Made by a program: the position numbers and the translations under genes. Below, one piece after another: positions 52,008 to 61,481 of a DNA stretch of 64,000 bases. The DNA comes from Microbacterium sp. NC79 (lineage in GTDB: Bacteria > Actinomycetota > Actinomycetes > Actinomycetales > Microbacteriaceae), in NCBI RefSeq assembly GCF_019061125.1, contig NZ_JAHQYI010000001.1, positions 124,001-188,000 on the forward strand. The letters run 5' to 3'. Positions within the stretch are counted from its first letter, which is position 1. Each line of letters opens with the position of its first letter. The notes beneath the pieces are model-generated. The model had not been told where the DNA came from. It worked only from the letters and a program-made list of their open reading frames with translations, and did no database searches.

Positions 52008-54920
52008 GTGAGCGACCCGACAACCACACCGACGCGTCACCGCCGTCGGGCACTCATCGCCGCAGCCCTCAGCCTCGGGCTCGTGATGGCCGCGCTACCT
52101 CTCCAACCGACTCCCAGCGCGCACGCGGCTGACGGGTTCCCGCTCGGCCAGGCGCTCATCATTGGGGTCGCCGCCGATAACTTCTCCACGAAAAATGTGA
52201 AGGGCATCGGTATCACGCCGAATGAGAAGCAGCCCGGAACCGTCATGATCTCCCGCGCCGACTACAACAATCTCTGCCTTGTCGTCGCTGGCCCGGGTGG
52301 TGTCTCCTGGTCCGAATGCACGGGCCGCGCCAACGTGAGCTGGATCATCGAGCCTCTCGACACGGCAACCTCCACCGACGCCGAACAACGCGACAACACG
52401 CTCGCCGCCAACAACGTTCGCCCCGGCTCCACGCAGCCGCGCTTCGTGGTTCGTAGCTGGCAGTACCCCGAGTACTGTCTCGCGCGCCCCGACTCCGGGT
52501 TCTTCGGTGAGAAGAAGATGTTTGCCCTCGTGAAATGCACCGCGGCCGAGACCGAAAAGAACAAGAGCACCCAGTTCGCGATTCAGAACGACCCCATCCT
52601 CGCGGAGTGGGAGTTCCTTCGGGCGCAGATGTTCGCCGGCGCCGTCGCGCTAAGCACCCGCACGAGCGGCGCCAAGAGCAACCTGTGGGTCAAGCCATTC
52701 GATGCCAACGACCAGCCGGTCGGCCAAACAGCACTCGCCACCGCAGATGGCTACTTCCTGCCGAGCGCCGTGGCCATCGACCCCGCTCTGTCTGACGCCG
52801 TCATTGGCAAGTACATCGTTTCGCAAGACTGCCCTCCAGGCGGGATGTGGTGGAGCGTGCGCAACTCATCCTCCTCGCCAGCGAGCTACGGCATTAGTTC
52901 CTCCGCGCAACGCACCGATGACTTCTCCTGGGGGCTCGATGGTTCCATCTCTCTGGAAAAGGAATTCTCGCTCCTCAAGGTGAAGGTCGGCGTCACGATT
53001 GGCGCGCACGTGGCGTGGAGCACCAGCCAGAGCCTCACGCGCGCCGACACAACGCAGATGACGATCGCGCCGGAGAAGTACGGATCGATCGTGGTTTCGA
53101 CATACGGCAGCGTGATCAACGGCAACTGGAAGACCGGAACCGCGTATGACCGCGTCTGGAAGAGCAATGGTTCGTTCTCCATCGCCGAGAAGTCCGCGCA
53201 GAGCGTGCCCGAAACGATGCGCGACCTCCTCGAATCCAACGACCGTAAGTCTTGCCTCGCGCAGCCGCGTACAGACATTGAGCCGGGTGCGGCGTTCCGC
53301 GTGAACATCCCGGAGCAGCATGCGGCACCGGTCGTGGGTGACACCGTGACGGCAGATGTGACCTTCCGCGTTCCGGTCGACGCCGCTACCAACGCCCTTG
53401 ACGTGCGCTACCAGTGGTTTGCGGGTGACATGCCGATTGTCGGTCAAAGCGCACCCACACTCGTCGTCACGCCAGACCTGGTTGGCAAGCAGCTCAGCTT
53501 CACCGCCTACGAAAACGGTGGAACCCAACGGTACGAAAGCCTGCTCTACTCGTCACAGCAGACGGCGCCGGTCGTCGTCACACCATCGACAGCCCCCACC
53601 CACGTGCTCCGCACGTCGGTTCATCTTCCTCTCGCCGAAGGCATTGTCGGTCGCCCCTACGAGCTGGCGATTCGCGACATCGACGGCATTGCCGACGACC
53701 TGCACCTGGACGCATCGTCGCTCCCCGCTGGTCTCACGTTCGATACGCACAGTGGAACCATCACGGGTGTTCCGACGCAGGTGGGTGCAACGCTCATCAC
53801 GCTCCTCGAGGATGACAACCTGCCCATCACGGCCGAGATCGTCATCGACCCAGCGCCCACGGTGTTCCCGATCGAATCCGGCACCGTCGTGCAGGCCGGT
53901 GACGCGCTGGTCTGGCCCCTCGTGCTCGAGGCTGCCACCGACGCGACCTACGCCATCGATTTCGTTACCGCAGACGGCCGCGCCACGGCGATTCCGGCGG
54001 GACTGAACGTCGTCACGACGGACGCCGGTGTGCCGGTACTGAGCGGAACCCCGACCACCGGTGCCGACATCATCGTGCGTGTCACGGAGCAGAGCCCGCA
54101 CGCCGCAGGCGACGCGCGCCAGATCGTCAACGACATGCAGCTCATGATTGACGATTCCACCACCCTCGTACACAACGACGGCGACGTCATCGAGCTGCCG
54201 CATGGCGAGCACGTCACCGTTCCGCTCGCAGAGATCCTTAACCAGGCAGATGCCGTTGGCGTGCAGGGTGCGCTGCCCGCTGGCCTGGTTTTCGACGCGG
54301 AGAGCGGAACCATCGTGGGCACGCCGGAAGCGCCTGGCGCCACCGCGGTTGTCATCACCACCGCGCAGTCAGCACGTTCGGCGACCGTGACGATCGAGGT
54401 CTTCGGCGCCCCGCAGATCACCGTCGAACGCATGCCAGACGCGGCGACGTTCGATCCGTCAGACAACGCCGCAGAGTCCACCGACATGGTGTGGCACGCA
54501 TCCGCCCCAGGTGCTGATGCGATGACTGCCGTGCTGCGCGCAAAGAATGGTTCCGTCATCGACGAATGGATGATCACCACGTCGACGCACGGCGCGGAGC
54601 TCGACATTTACCTGGCAGCCCTCCCCGAGCGTGCGGGCGACTACGTGATCGACATCACGGCGACCAACCAGGTCGGTGAAACGCATCACAGCATCGCGGT
54701 CACCGTTCAGGGCGCCGATGAGCCGGCCACGCCGACGCCTGAGCCGACGTCTGAGCCGACCCCTGAGCCGACATCCGCATCGGGTGCAGGCGGCGCTCCC
54801 AGTGCAGAAACCGGCCTGCCGGTAACCGGAACCTCAGATGCGATGCCCGGGCTGTTGATCGCTGCAGGACTGCTCGCTGTGGGCATGCTTCTCGCCTGGC
54901 GTCGGCGCGTACGGGCCTAG
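52008..54920 (+). CDS. LPXTG-anchored surface protein with lectin-like and aerolysin-like N-terminal half
   Basis: 970 residues from the GTG at 52008 (AGAGG site). Signal peptide to about 40 (AHA-A). Residues 80-195 show a Cys/Trp pattern like a ricin-type beta-trefoil (NLCLVVAG, SECTGRANVSWIIEP, YCLARPDSG, ALVKCTAA...TQFAIQ). Residues 280-400 alternate Ser/Thr-rich strands (SISLEKEFSLLKVKVGVTIG, HVAWSTSQSLTRADTTQMTIAPEKYGSIVVSTYGSV), resembling the stem region of aerolysin/ETX-MTX2 pore formers. Three He_PIG-type Ig repeats follow (SLPAGLTFDTHSGTITGVPT; IPAGLNVV; LPAGLVFDAESGTIVGTPE), then a Pro/Glu/Thr spacer, LPVTG at 937-941, membrane helix and RRR tail. Domain names for the N-terminal half are inference. 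Confidence 0.85.
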   Translation: MSDPTTTPTRHRRRALIAAALSLGLVMAALPLQPTPSAHAADGFPLGQALIIGVAADNFSTKNVKGIGITPNEKQPGTVMISRADYNNLCLVVAGPGGVSWSECTGRANVSWIIEPLDTATSTDAEQRDNTLAANNVRPGSTQPRFVVRSWQYPEYCLARPDSGFFGEKKMFALVKCTAAETEKNKSTQFAIQNDPILAEWEFLRAQMFAGAVALSTRTSGAKSNLWVKPFDANDQPVGQTALATADGYFLPSAVAIDPALSDAVIGKYIVSQDCPPGGMWWSVRNSSSSPASYGISSSAQRTDDFSWGLDGSISLEKEFSLLKVKVGVTIGAHVAWSTSQSLTRADTTQMTIAPEKYGSIVVSTYGSVINGNWKTGTAYDRVWKSNGSFSIAEKSAQSVPETMRDLLESNDRKSCLAQPRTDIEPGAAFRVNIPEQHAAPVVGDTVTADVTFRVPVDAATNALDVRYQWFAGDMPIVGQSAPTLVVTPDLVGKQLSFTAYENGGTQRYESLLYSSQQTAPVVVTPSTAPTHVLRTSVHLPLAEGIVGRPYELAIRDIDGIADDLHLDASSLPAGLTFDTHSGTITGVPTQVGATLITLLEDDNLPITAEIVIDPAPTVFPIESGTVVQAGDALVWPLVLEAATDATYAIDFVTADGRATAIPAGLNVVTTDAGVPVLSGTPTTGADIIVRVTEQSPHAAGDARQIVNDMQLMIDDSTTLVHNDGDVIELPHGEHVTVPLAEILNQADAVGVQGALPAGLVFDAESGTIVGTPEAPGATAVVITTAQSARSATVTIEVFGAPQITVERMPDAATFDPSDNAAESTDMVWHASAPGADAMTAVLRAKNGSVIDEWMITTSTHGAELDIYLAALPERAGDYVIDITATNQVGETHHSIAVTVQGADEPATPTPEPTSEPTPEPTSASGAGGAPSAETGLPVTGTSDAMPGLLIAAGLLAVGMLLAWRRRVRA

Positions 54921-55054
54921 CGCTTCCTCCAAAAAACACAAAAGGAGTTGCCCTTAGGTAACGTTTCCACCCGATTCCCGGCCCTCCAGGTTTTGCACAA
55001 TTCGCCAGGAGTACCGTTAAAGGTTGTAAAACATACGAAACCGAAGGGAATCTC

Positions 55055-55588
55055 ATGAAGCGCCGTGTTTCTGGCATTCTGACCCTCGCCGCCACCGCGG
55101 CACTTCTGACCGGTTGCGCGACCACCGCAGCGACCGACGCTCAGGAAACTCCTGCTCCGAAGGAAACGGCTGCGATCGCGGCTTCGTCCTTCGACGCTCC
55201 CGTAGCATTCAGCGAATCGTTCGGCACCGCAGACCTGTCTGCACAGGTGTGGTCGGCACTCGTCAACGACGAGACCGTCGCAGGCGCGCTCGGCGCACCT
55301 GAGGCTGGCAACGTCTGGGTGAGCGCAACGACCGCTACCAAGGCAGCTGCAACCGACCTCGTCGACACCGACGTTGCTCCGGTGCTGCGTTCCACCTCCG
55401 ACGAGACGGCTTCGTACATTGCCGTTTCGCCGCGCGAGACCGAGATTCCGCTCGCGACCGCTGGCCAGTCGTACTCGTTCCAGTGGGCCTTCCAGGTTCC
55501 TGAGGACAAGGCACTCGCTGAAGACCTCGTGATCTGCCTCGACGACGCAGAGGGCAACGAACTCGGTTGCTCCGCAATCGTCAAGTAA
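55055..55588 (+). CDS. Small secreted lipoprotein of unknown function
   Basis: 177 residues with a lipoprotein signal: MKRR, hydrophobic core, lipobox LLTGC (Cys21), then a Thr/Ala/Pro linker. The mature domain (about 45-177) has two further cysteines near the end (VICLDDAEGNELGCSAIVK) that could form a disulphide, and looks all-beta (SYSFQWAFQVPED). I recognise no family. It follows the LPXTG gene by 134 bp with its own ribosome site (GAAGGGA) and is closed by a GAAA-loop hairpin. Confidence 0.8.
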   Translation: MKRRVSGILTLAATAALLTGCATTAATDAQETPAPKETAAIAASSFDAPVAFSESFGTADLSAQVWSALVNDETVAGALGAPEAGNVWVSATTATKAAATDLVDTDVAPVLRSTSDETASYIAVSPRETEIPLATAGQSYSFQWAFQVPEDKALAEDLVICLDDAEGNELGCSAIVK

Positions 55589-55604
55589 TCACTTCTTGAC
55601 AGCT

Positions 55605-55632
55605 GGGGTGGGCGGAGAAATCCGCTCACCCC
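55605..55632 (+). terminator. Hairpin with GAAA loop after lipoprotein gene
   Basis: 12-bp stem with one G-T pair (55605-55616 with 55621-55632) closed by GAAA, 16 bp after the stop; only a weak T-rich tail follows. Confidence 0.65.
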
Positions 55633-55755
55633 GCTGCTGTTCTCGGGGTCGGAACCATCACGCACGACCCGCGCGGATGGTTCCGCGAACCGCAAGAGCC
55701 GGTTCCGCCGCGCACTCCCATCGTCTATACATCCCCTAACCCGTAACCTGGAACC

Positions 55756-56982
55756 ATGAATAACTCTGAGATGACGCCCGTGCGGCAGGTCCGACCCCGC
55801 ACCGAGGGATGGTCGCAGAAGAAAGACGCCGAAGGGCGTCCGATGCTCCAGTTCGCGAGCCCCAAGCGCGGCAAACCGCCCGTGCACTGGGCGGATCTCA
55901 CGCCCGAGGAGCGCGTCGCTCGCGTCAAGGAGCTGGGCATGCCCGGTTTCCGTGCCAAGCAGCTCAACACGCACTACTTCACGCATTACACGTCTGACCC
56001 GGCGCACATGACCGACCTTCCGGCCGAAAACCGTGAAGAGCTCGTTGCGGGCCTCATGCCGCCGCTGCTCAGCGAAGTGCGTCGCCTCGAAACCGACAAC
56101 GGTGACACCATCAAGTTCTTGTGGCGTCTGCACGATGGTGCTCTCGTCGAGTCCGTGCTCATGCGTTACGTCGGCCGCATCACGCTGTGCATTTCGTCGC
56201 AGGCTGGGTGTGGCATGAACTGCCCGTTCTGCGCGACCGGTCAGGCAGGCCTCACGCGCAACATGTCGGCAGCCGAGATCATCGACCAGGTTGTGCGCGC
56301 GAACCGCGCCATCGCCAATGGCGAGCTCGGCGGCAAGCGCCACGACGACCACTCCGAAGAGCGCGTCTCCAACATCGTTTTCATGGGCATGGGTGAACCC
56401 CTCGCCAACTACAACCGCGTCATGCAGGCCGTGCGCACATTCGTTGGCAAGCAGCCCGACGGCCTCGGCATGAGCGCTCGCGGCATCACGGTCTCCACCG
56501 TCGGCCTGGTTCCGGCGATCAAGAAGCTCGCAGACGAAGACATCCCCGTCACGTTCGCACTGTCGCTACACGCCCCCGACGACGTCCTCCGAGACGAGCT
56601 CATCCCGGTGAACTCGCGCTGGAAGGTCGACGAGGCCCTCGACGCCGCCCGCAACTACTTCGACAAGACCGGCCGCCGCGTCTCGATCGAGTATGCGCTG
56701 ATCAAAGACATGAACGACCACGCGTGGCGTGCCGACCTGCTCGCGCAGAAGCTCAATGAGCGCGGCCGCGGCTGGGTGCACGTGAACCCGATTCCGCTGA
56801 ACCCGACGCCGGGCTCGGTCTGGACCTCGAGTGAAAAAGACGTGCAGAACGAGTTCGTTCGCCGCCTGAACGACGCCGGCATCCCGACGACCATCCGCGA
56901 CACCCGCGGCAAGGAAATCGACGGAGCGTGCGGTCAGCTCGTGGCCACGGAAGAAGACAAGGTCGCAGCCGACGCACTGTAG
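55756..56982 (+). CDS. rlmN: 23S rRNA/tRNA adenine C2-methyltransferase RlmN
   Basis: 408 residues. Radical-SAM motif CGMNCPFC (in [15 protein letters not shown], near 150-160); the [11 protein letters not shown] motif, LHAPDD and [14 protein letters not shown] segments are all typical. The C-terminal catalytic cysteine lies in EIDGACGQL. It methylates A2503 of 23S rRNA and A37 of some tRNAs using two SAM molecules. The N-terminus is slightly longer than in E. coli. Stands alone between a hairpin and the DUF4407 gene. Confidence 0.96.
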   Translation: MNNSEMTPVRQVRPRTEGWSQKKDAEGRPMLQFASPKRGKPPVHWADLTPEERVARVKELGMPGFRAKQLNTHYFTHYTSDPAHMTDLPAENREELVAGLMPPLLSEVRRLETDNGDTIKFLWRLHDGALVESVLMRYVGRITLCISSQAGCGMNCPFCATGQAGLTRNMSAAEIIDQVVRANRAIANGELGGKRHDDHSEERVSNIVFMGMGEPLANYNRVMQAVRTFVGKQPDGLGMSARGITVSTVGLVPAIKKLADEDIPVTFALSLHAPDDVLRDELIPVNSRWKVDEALDAARNYFDKTGRRVSIEYALIKDMNDHAWRADLLAQKLNERGRGWVHVNPIPLNPTPGSVWTSSEKDVQNEFVRRLNDAGIPTTIRDTRGKEIDGACGQLVATEEDKVAADAL

Positions 56983-57083
56983 GTGCGGAGAAGGGGCAGT
57001 CATCGACCACGCATAAGTCCGGCTCGGCCTTCGTCCAGGCCGCTCGCACCTGTCGCCCAGGCGAACCTTCGTACGCTGGAGGG

Positions 57084-58766
57084 ATGTCCTATTCCGAACA
57101 CAGGCCCGGACGATTTGGTTCCCAGGGCCAGATCGAGTTCGACGTGACCAACCCGATCGCGGAAGAGCCCCTCTACATTCAAGACCTTCGCGATGCTGAA
57201 CGCCGCGAAGACGAAGGGGTCGACACCTACGACGCCGACGGACCAACCGACCCCTTTGGTGGAGCAAGCGCCGCTGAAACGCAGGCTGTCCCCGCCATCG
57301 AACCCGACTTCGAACCGCTCGTCGTGCCACGCCGCCCGAGCGCAACGGAACCAGATACAGCGGAACCAGAAGCCGTTACGTCCGCAGAGGCGCGCGCCGC
57401 TGAGACGGAGTCATTCTCCCTGTTCGATGCCGAACCTGTGGTTCCAGGCTCCAACGACTCCGCAACGCAACCCGTGGTTCCGGCGCTGACAGAAGAAGCC
57501 GAAACGGAACCGGTGGTTCCGACGCGGCGTAGCGAAAAGCCGCGCAAGCAGCGCCGTCCGATGCGGCGCCTTGCGATCCTCGGTGGCGCGGACGGCTACG
57601 TGCTCGACCAGGTGCCCACGGAAACCGGCCGCTTCGTGCAGATGTTCTTCGTTATCGCTGGCACCGCGCTCATTTCGGGCATTTCGATGCTGTTCGCGCT
57701 GACGACGGGCGTGAAGGCGGTCGTGTGGCTCGCCATTCCACTCGCGATCGTGTGGGCGCTCATCATCTTCAACCTCGACCGGTTCTTAACCTCGACCATG
57801 AAGTCGTCGACCAAGATCGGCAAGCTCATTGCGCTTGCGCTCCCGCGTGTCATCATGGCCGCGATTATCGGTGTTGTGGTGGCGGAGCCGCTCGTGCTGC
57901 AGATCTTCGCGAACGACATCGAACGCGAAGTCAACGCCACCAATATCGTGCAGGCGCAGAGCGACCAGGAAGCCGTCGCGACCGGCCCCGAAAAGCAGGC
58001 GCTCGACGCCGCAACGCAGCGCCTTGCCGACCTGGAGAACCAGGCAGCAACGGGTGTCGTCACCGGAACCACGACAGACTCGGCAACGCTCACCGCCGCC
58101 CAGGCAAAGGTCGACGGCATTACAACGCAAATGACGACGCAGCAGGGCGTGATCGATCAGGCCCGCGCGATTTATCAGTGTGAACTCACGGGCGTTGGTG
58201 TCGGCGAGGTCGAAGGCTGCACCGGCATTTCCGGCGAGGGTGCCAGCTCTGACGCCGCGAAGTCACAGCTCGACCAGGCGCAGGCAACCTACGACGCGCT
58301 GGCAGGAGATCTCCGCGCGGCTAACGAAGAGCTCACCACGGCGCAGGAATCGAGCGCAGGAGCCACGAGCGCCAACGAGGATCGCAACCGGGAAGCCGCA
58401 AAGGCTCAGTTACCTGCCGCGCAGACGACCTATGACGCCGCACTTGCCGCCTACAACGAGCGTGCTGACGCTGTAGCGTCAGGCAACGCGGGCGCGAGCG
58501 GCCTGTTGAGCCAGATCACGGCACTTAACAGTCTCTCTGCGAAAGAGCCCACGCTCGGGTTCGCGCACTGGATGATCGCCGCGCTGTTCTTCATGATTGA
58601 ACTGCTGCCCGTGCTCGTCAAGGTGCTTACCAGCCACGGTCAGCCTTCGCTGTACGAGGAGACGCTGGAGGCTCGCCGCCAGGTGGAGTCTGACCGGATG
58701 CGGGCGAACGCTTTCCGTGATCGGGCGGACATTGCAATCGGAACCACGGCACCAGTGAGCGCATAG
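57084..58766 (+). CDS. DUF4407 membrane protein with acidic disordered N-terminus
   Basis: 560 residues from the ATG at 57084; the frame from 56928 overlaps rlmN. Residues 1-155 are disordered and rich in Glu, Pro, Thr and Val. Two membrane helices at about 178-205 and 210-235 and a third at 250-275 precede a long Ala/Gln/Thr-rich coiled coil (about 285-460); a last helix lies near 495-520. DGYVLDQVPTETGRF...FNLDRFL is the DUF4407 start. Function unknown. Six copies of GGAACC/GGTTCC sit in 200 bp of the disordered region. Ribosome site GGAGGG is unusually close to the start. Confidence 0.87.
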   Translation: MSYSEHRPGRFGSQGQIEFDVTNPIAEEPLYIQDLRDAERREDEGVDTYDADGPTDPFGGASAAETQAVPAIEPDFEPLVVPRRPSATEPDTAEPEAVTSAEARAAETESFSLFDAEPVVPGSNDSATQPVVPALTEEAETEPVVPTRRSEKPRKQRRPMRRLAILGGADGYVLDQVPTETGRFVQMFFVIAGTALISGISMLFALTTGVKAVVWLAIPLAIVWALIIFNLDRFLTSTMKSSTKIGKLIALALPRVIMAAIIGVVVAEPLVLQIFANDIEREVNATNIVQAQSDQEAVATGPEKQALDAATQRLADLENQAATGVVTGTTTDSATLTAAQAKVDGITTQMTTQQGVIDQARAIYQCELTGVGVGEVEGCTGISGEGASSDAAKSQLDQAQATYDALAGDLRAANEELTTAQESSAGATSANEDRNREAAKAQLPAAQTTYDAALAAYNERADAVASGNAGASGLLSQITALNSLSAKEPTLGFAHWMIAALFFMIELLPVLVKVLTSHGQPSLYEETLEARRQVESDRMRANAFRDRADIAIGTTAPVSA

Positions 58767-58787
58767 CCCGCAAAATCTGAAACCACC

Positions 58788-58831
58788 ACGAGCTCCTCGG
58801 CGCGATAAAGCGTTCGGGGAGCTCGTTTTTT
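58788..58831 (+). terminator. Intrinsic terminator after DUF4407 gene
   Basis: 9-bp stem ACGAGCTCC/GGAGCTCGT (58788-58796 with 58818-58826) followed by a T-run. Confidence 0.85.
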
Positions 58832-58918
58832 CTGGCGGGGACGCCCGCGCCGGATGCTCTCTTGAGCGAACTCTTTTCGATGTCGGAACCCCGAGGTACA
58901 TTCCTCGTGGAGGTCAGG

Positions 58919-60427
58919 ATGACCGAAGAAGCCAGCGTCACCGACGACGCCGAAAGTCCCGCACCAGCGGCGCCACTGAGTGCCGCTGCGCATGCGCGCA
59001 TGCGCAGCTTCTACGCGGTCTTGGTCAATACCGCGCTCGCCAACGTCACGTCGAGCTTTTTGTGGTTCGCGCTCGTGTTCTGGGTCTACCTCGAGACGAA
59101 GTCACTGCTCGCCTCCGGTGTGATCGGTGGCGCCTACATGCTGCTCGTTGCGGTGTTCGGCATGGTTTTTGGCGCGATCGTTGATCATCTGCGCAAGAAG
59201 ACCGCGATGATCGTGTCGAGCCTCACGACTCTGACCACATACGCGATCGCAATGGGAATGTTCGCGCTGTTCTCCGAGGCGACGCTGCTCGATTGGCGCG
59301 GGCCCTGGTTTTGGATCTTTGTCACGATCGTGCTGGTGGGCAGCGTCGTCGAAAACATGCGCAATATCGCACTGTCCACCACCGTGACCCTGCTGGTTCC
59401 GGCCGACCGTCGTGACAAGGCGAACGGGCTGGTGGGCGCGGTGAGCGGCATCGCCTTTCTCGTGACGAGCGTGTTCTCTGGGCTCTCCGTCGGCCTCCTC
59501 GGCATGGGCGCCACCATCATGATCGCGGTCAGTGCGACGGCGGTGGCGCTGGTGCACCTGCTGCTGATTTCGATTCCGGAACCAACAAAGGTGAAAAGTG
59601 GCGAGGGGCGGGTGAACTTTCGCGGCGCCATCCCGGTCATCATGGCGGTGCCCGGGCTGCTTGCACTGTTGCTATTCACGACCTTCAACAACCTCGTGGG
59701 TGGCGTTTTCATGACGCTGATGGACCCGTACGGACTCACCCTCTTCCCCGTCGAAATCTGGGGCATCGTGTTGGGCGTGACCAGCATCGGATTCATCATT
59801 GGCGGTGGGTTGGTCGCAAAATTTGGCTTGGGAAAAAACCCGTTGCGCACGCTCCTGCTGGTCAATGTGGGTGTCGCAATCCTCGGGATGACCTTCACCA
59901 CGCGCGAGTGGGCCTGGCTATACGTCGTGGGGCTGCTCATCTTCATGACCCTGATGCCAGCAGCAGAAGCCGCGGAGCAGACGATCTTGCAGCGGGTGAT
60001 TCCGTATGAAAAACAGGGCAGAGTGTTCGGGTTCGCGATGACCGTCGAAGTGTCGGCCGCACCCATTACCGCGTTTCTCATCGGCCCCATTGCCGAGTTC
60101 ATCATCGTGCCGTACATGAATAGCGATGCCGGGCAAGACACGTGGGGTTGGCTTCTCGGCGAGGGGGAAGCGCGCGGCATCGCTCTGGTCTTCGTGATCG
60201 CGAGCTTCATCATGCTGATCGCCGTGCTCCTCGCCTTCCTCTCGAAGCCATACCGAAACCTATCGAAGGCGTACGCCGAGACGCCGCCACCCGACCCAGC
60301 GACAGCCGCGCCCGACCCAGCGGCGCCGCCACCAGACCCAGCGACAGCCGCGCCCGACCCAGCGGCAGTCGCGCCCGACGGCGAAACTATGCCGGCACTC
60401 GCACAAAGCGATAACGTCAGAAAGTGA
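58919..60427 (+). CDS. MFS transporter with Pro/Asp/Ala repeat tail
   Basis: 502 residues from the ATG at 58919 (GGAGG seven bases upstream). Twelve membrane helices; motif A-like loop GAIVDHLRKKTAMIV near 70-85 and VPADRRDKANGL near 150 suggest the MFS_3/enterobactin-exporter-like drug or siderophore group. The tail after helix 12 is DPATAAPDPAA-type repeats, encoded by two copies of a 42-bp unit (60293-60376). The stop overlaps the next gene's start by four bases. Confidence 0.87.
   Translation: MTEEASVTDDAESPAPAAPLSAAAHARMRSFYAVLVNTALANVTSSFLWFALVFWVYLETKSLLASGVIGGAYMLLVAVFGMVFGAIVDHLRKKTAMIVSSLTTLTTYAIAMGMFALFSEATLLDWRGPWFWIFVTIVLVGSVVENMRNIALSTTVTLLVPADRRDKANGLVGAVSGIAFLVTSVFSGLSVGLLGMGATIMIAVSATAVALVHLLLISIPEPTKVKSGEGRVNFRGAIPVIMAVPGLLALLLFTTFNNLVGGVFMTLMDPYGLTLFPVEIWGIVLGVTSIGFIIGGGLVAKFGLGKNPLRTLLLVNVGVAILGMTFTTREWAWLYVVGLLIFMTLMPAAEAAEQTILQRVIPYEKQGRVFGFAMTVEVSAAPITAFLIGPIAEFIIVPYMNSDAGQDTWGWLLGEGEARGIALVFVIASFIMLIAVLLAFLSKPYRNLSKAYAETPPPDPATAAPDPAAPPPDPATAAPDPAAVAPDGETMPALAQSDNVRK
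60293..60376 (+). repeat. Two-copy 42-bp tandem repeat in the MFS tail
   Basis: Units 60293-60334 and 60335-60376 agree over the first 32 bases and diverge after that. They keep frame and encode the Pro/Asp/Ala tail, so copy number can vary without breaking the protein. Confidence 0.85.
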
Positions 60428-61380
60428 CCGGCCCCCTCCTCATCCCCTCGCCCACGCCGAAGAAGAACCAAACGCGGCTGGGCCTCGTGTTGGCAATTGC
60501 CACAGCGCTGAGCTTCGGAACCTCAGGAGCCCTGGCAAAGGGATTCATCGATTCCGGCTGGACTCCCGGTTCCGTCGTGCTTGCCCGCATCTGGATCGCG
60601 GCGATCGCACTCGCCATTCCCACGCTCCTCGCGATGCGCGGCAAATGGGCAGTCATGCGCAAAGCCTGGCCGATCGTGCTGCTCTACGGTGCGCTTGCCG
60701 TCGCCGCGACACAGCTGTTCTACTTCCAGGCGGTCGTCACCATCGACGTGGGCATCGCGCTGCTGATTGAGTACACGGCGCCTGTGCTTGTCATTGTGTG
60801 GGTCTGGCTTCGCTCGCGGGTGCGTCCGTCGGGTGCCACCTTCATTGGCGCCGCCATCGCCCTCCTCGGCCTGGCTGTCATGCTCGACGTCTTCAGCGGC
60901 GTATCCGCAGACCCGGCTGGCGTGCTGTGGGCCTTTGGCGCGATGATTGGCGCCGCCGCCTACTTCATTCTGTCGGCACGACAAGACATCGGTATTCCAC
61001 CGATCGCGCTCGCCGGCTTCGGGCTTTTCGTGGGAGGCGCGGGACTCGGTATAGCCGGGCTCGTCGGCATCCTGCCGCTGAACGCATCCGCCGACCCCGT
61101 CACGTATGTCTTTGGTTCCGTGCCGTTCTGGATTCCGCTGCTGGCGCTCGGTCTCGTCTCTGCGGCCATTGCGTATGTGCTCGGCATCGTGTCGACCCGC
61201 ATGCTGGGCTCGCGCCTGGCATCTTTTGTCGCGCTCAGCGAGGTCGTTGCGGCGGTGCTTTACGGGTGGCTCCTGGTCGGGCAGGTTCCGGGGTTATTCG
61301 AGATCATCGGCGGCGCGCTGATCCTCGTCGGCGTCGTTATCGTCAAGCTCGGTGAAAAAGAGGTCGACGCGCTCGCGTAG
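60424..61380 (+). CDS. EamA/DMT family transporter (RhaT-like)
   Basis: 318 residues with ten membrane helices in two EamA repeats (about 20-155 and 165-305). AIATALSFGTSGALAKGFIDSGWTPGSVVLAR and EYTAPVLVIVWVWLRSRVRPSG are typical of the group that exports amino acids and related metabolites. GTG start at 60424 overlaps the MFS stop (GTGA), so the two are co-transcribed. Confidence 0.9.
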   Translation: MTGPLLIPSPTPKKNQTRLGLVLAIATALSFGTSGALAKGFIDSGWTPGSVVLARIWIAAIALAIPTLLAMRGKWAVMRKAWPIVLLYGALAVAATQLFYFQAVVTIDVGIALLIEYTAPVLVIVWVWLRSRVRPSGATFIGAAIALLGLAVMLDVFSGVSADPAGVLWAFGAMIGAAAYFILSARQDIGIPPIALAGFGLFVGGAGLGIAGLVGILPLNASADPVTYVFGSVPFWIPLLALGLVSAAIAYVLGIVSTRMLGSRLASFVALSEVVAAVLYGWLLVGQVPGLFEIIGGALILVGVVIVKLGEKEVDALA

Positions 61381-61396
61381 TTCGCGAGAATGAGCG

Positions 61397-61462
61397 TTTT
61401 GTATACGCTAACGCCCTGAAATTGCGTCACAGCTTGTGATTGCCGGTTTTTTGTATACACTA
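61397..61462 (+). promoter_or_regulatory. Paired GTATAC operator sites before the prp operon
   Basis: TTTTGTATACGCTA (61397-61410) and TTTTGTATACACTA (61449-61462) agree at 13 of 14 bases and are 52 bp apart, five helical turns. GTATAC with flanking AT is typical of FadR-type GntR operators. The second site is also framed by GTGATTGC/GCAATCAC (61436-61443, 61463-61470), and it lies 20 bp before the regulator's ATG, so autoregulation is likely. Confidence 0.7.
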
Positions 61463-61481
61463 GCAATCACAAGGAGGTGCC

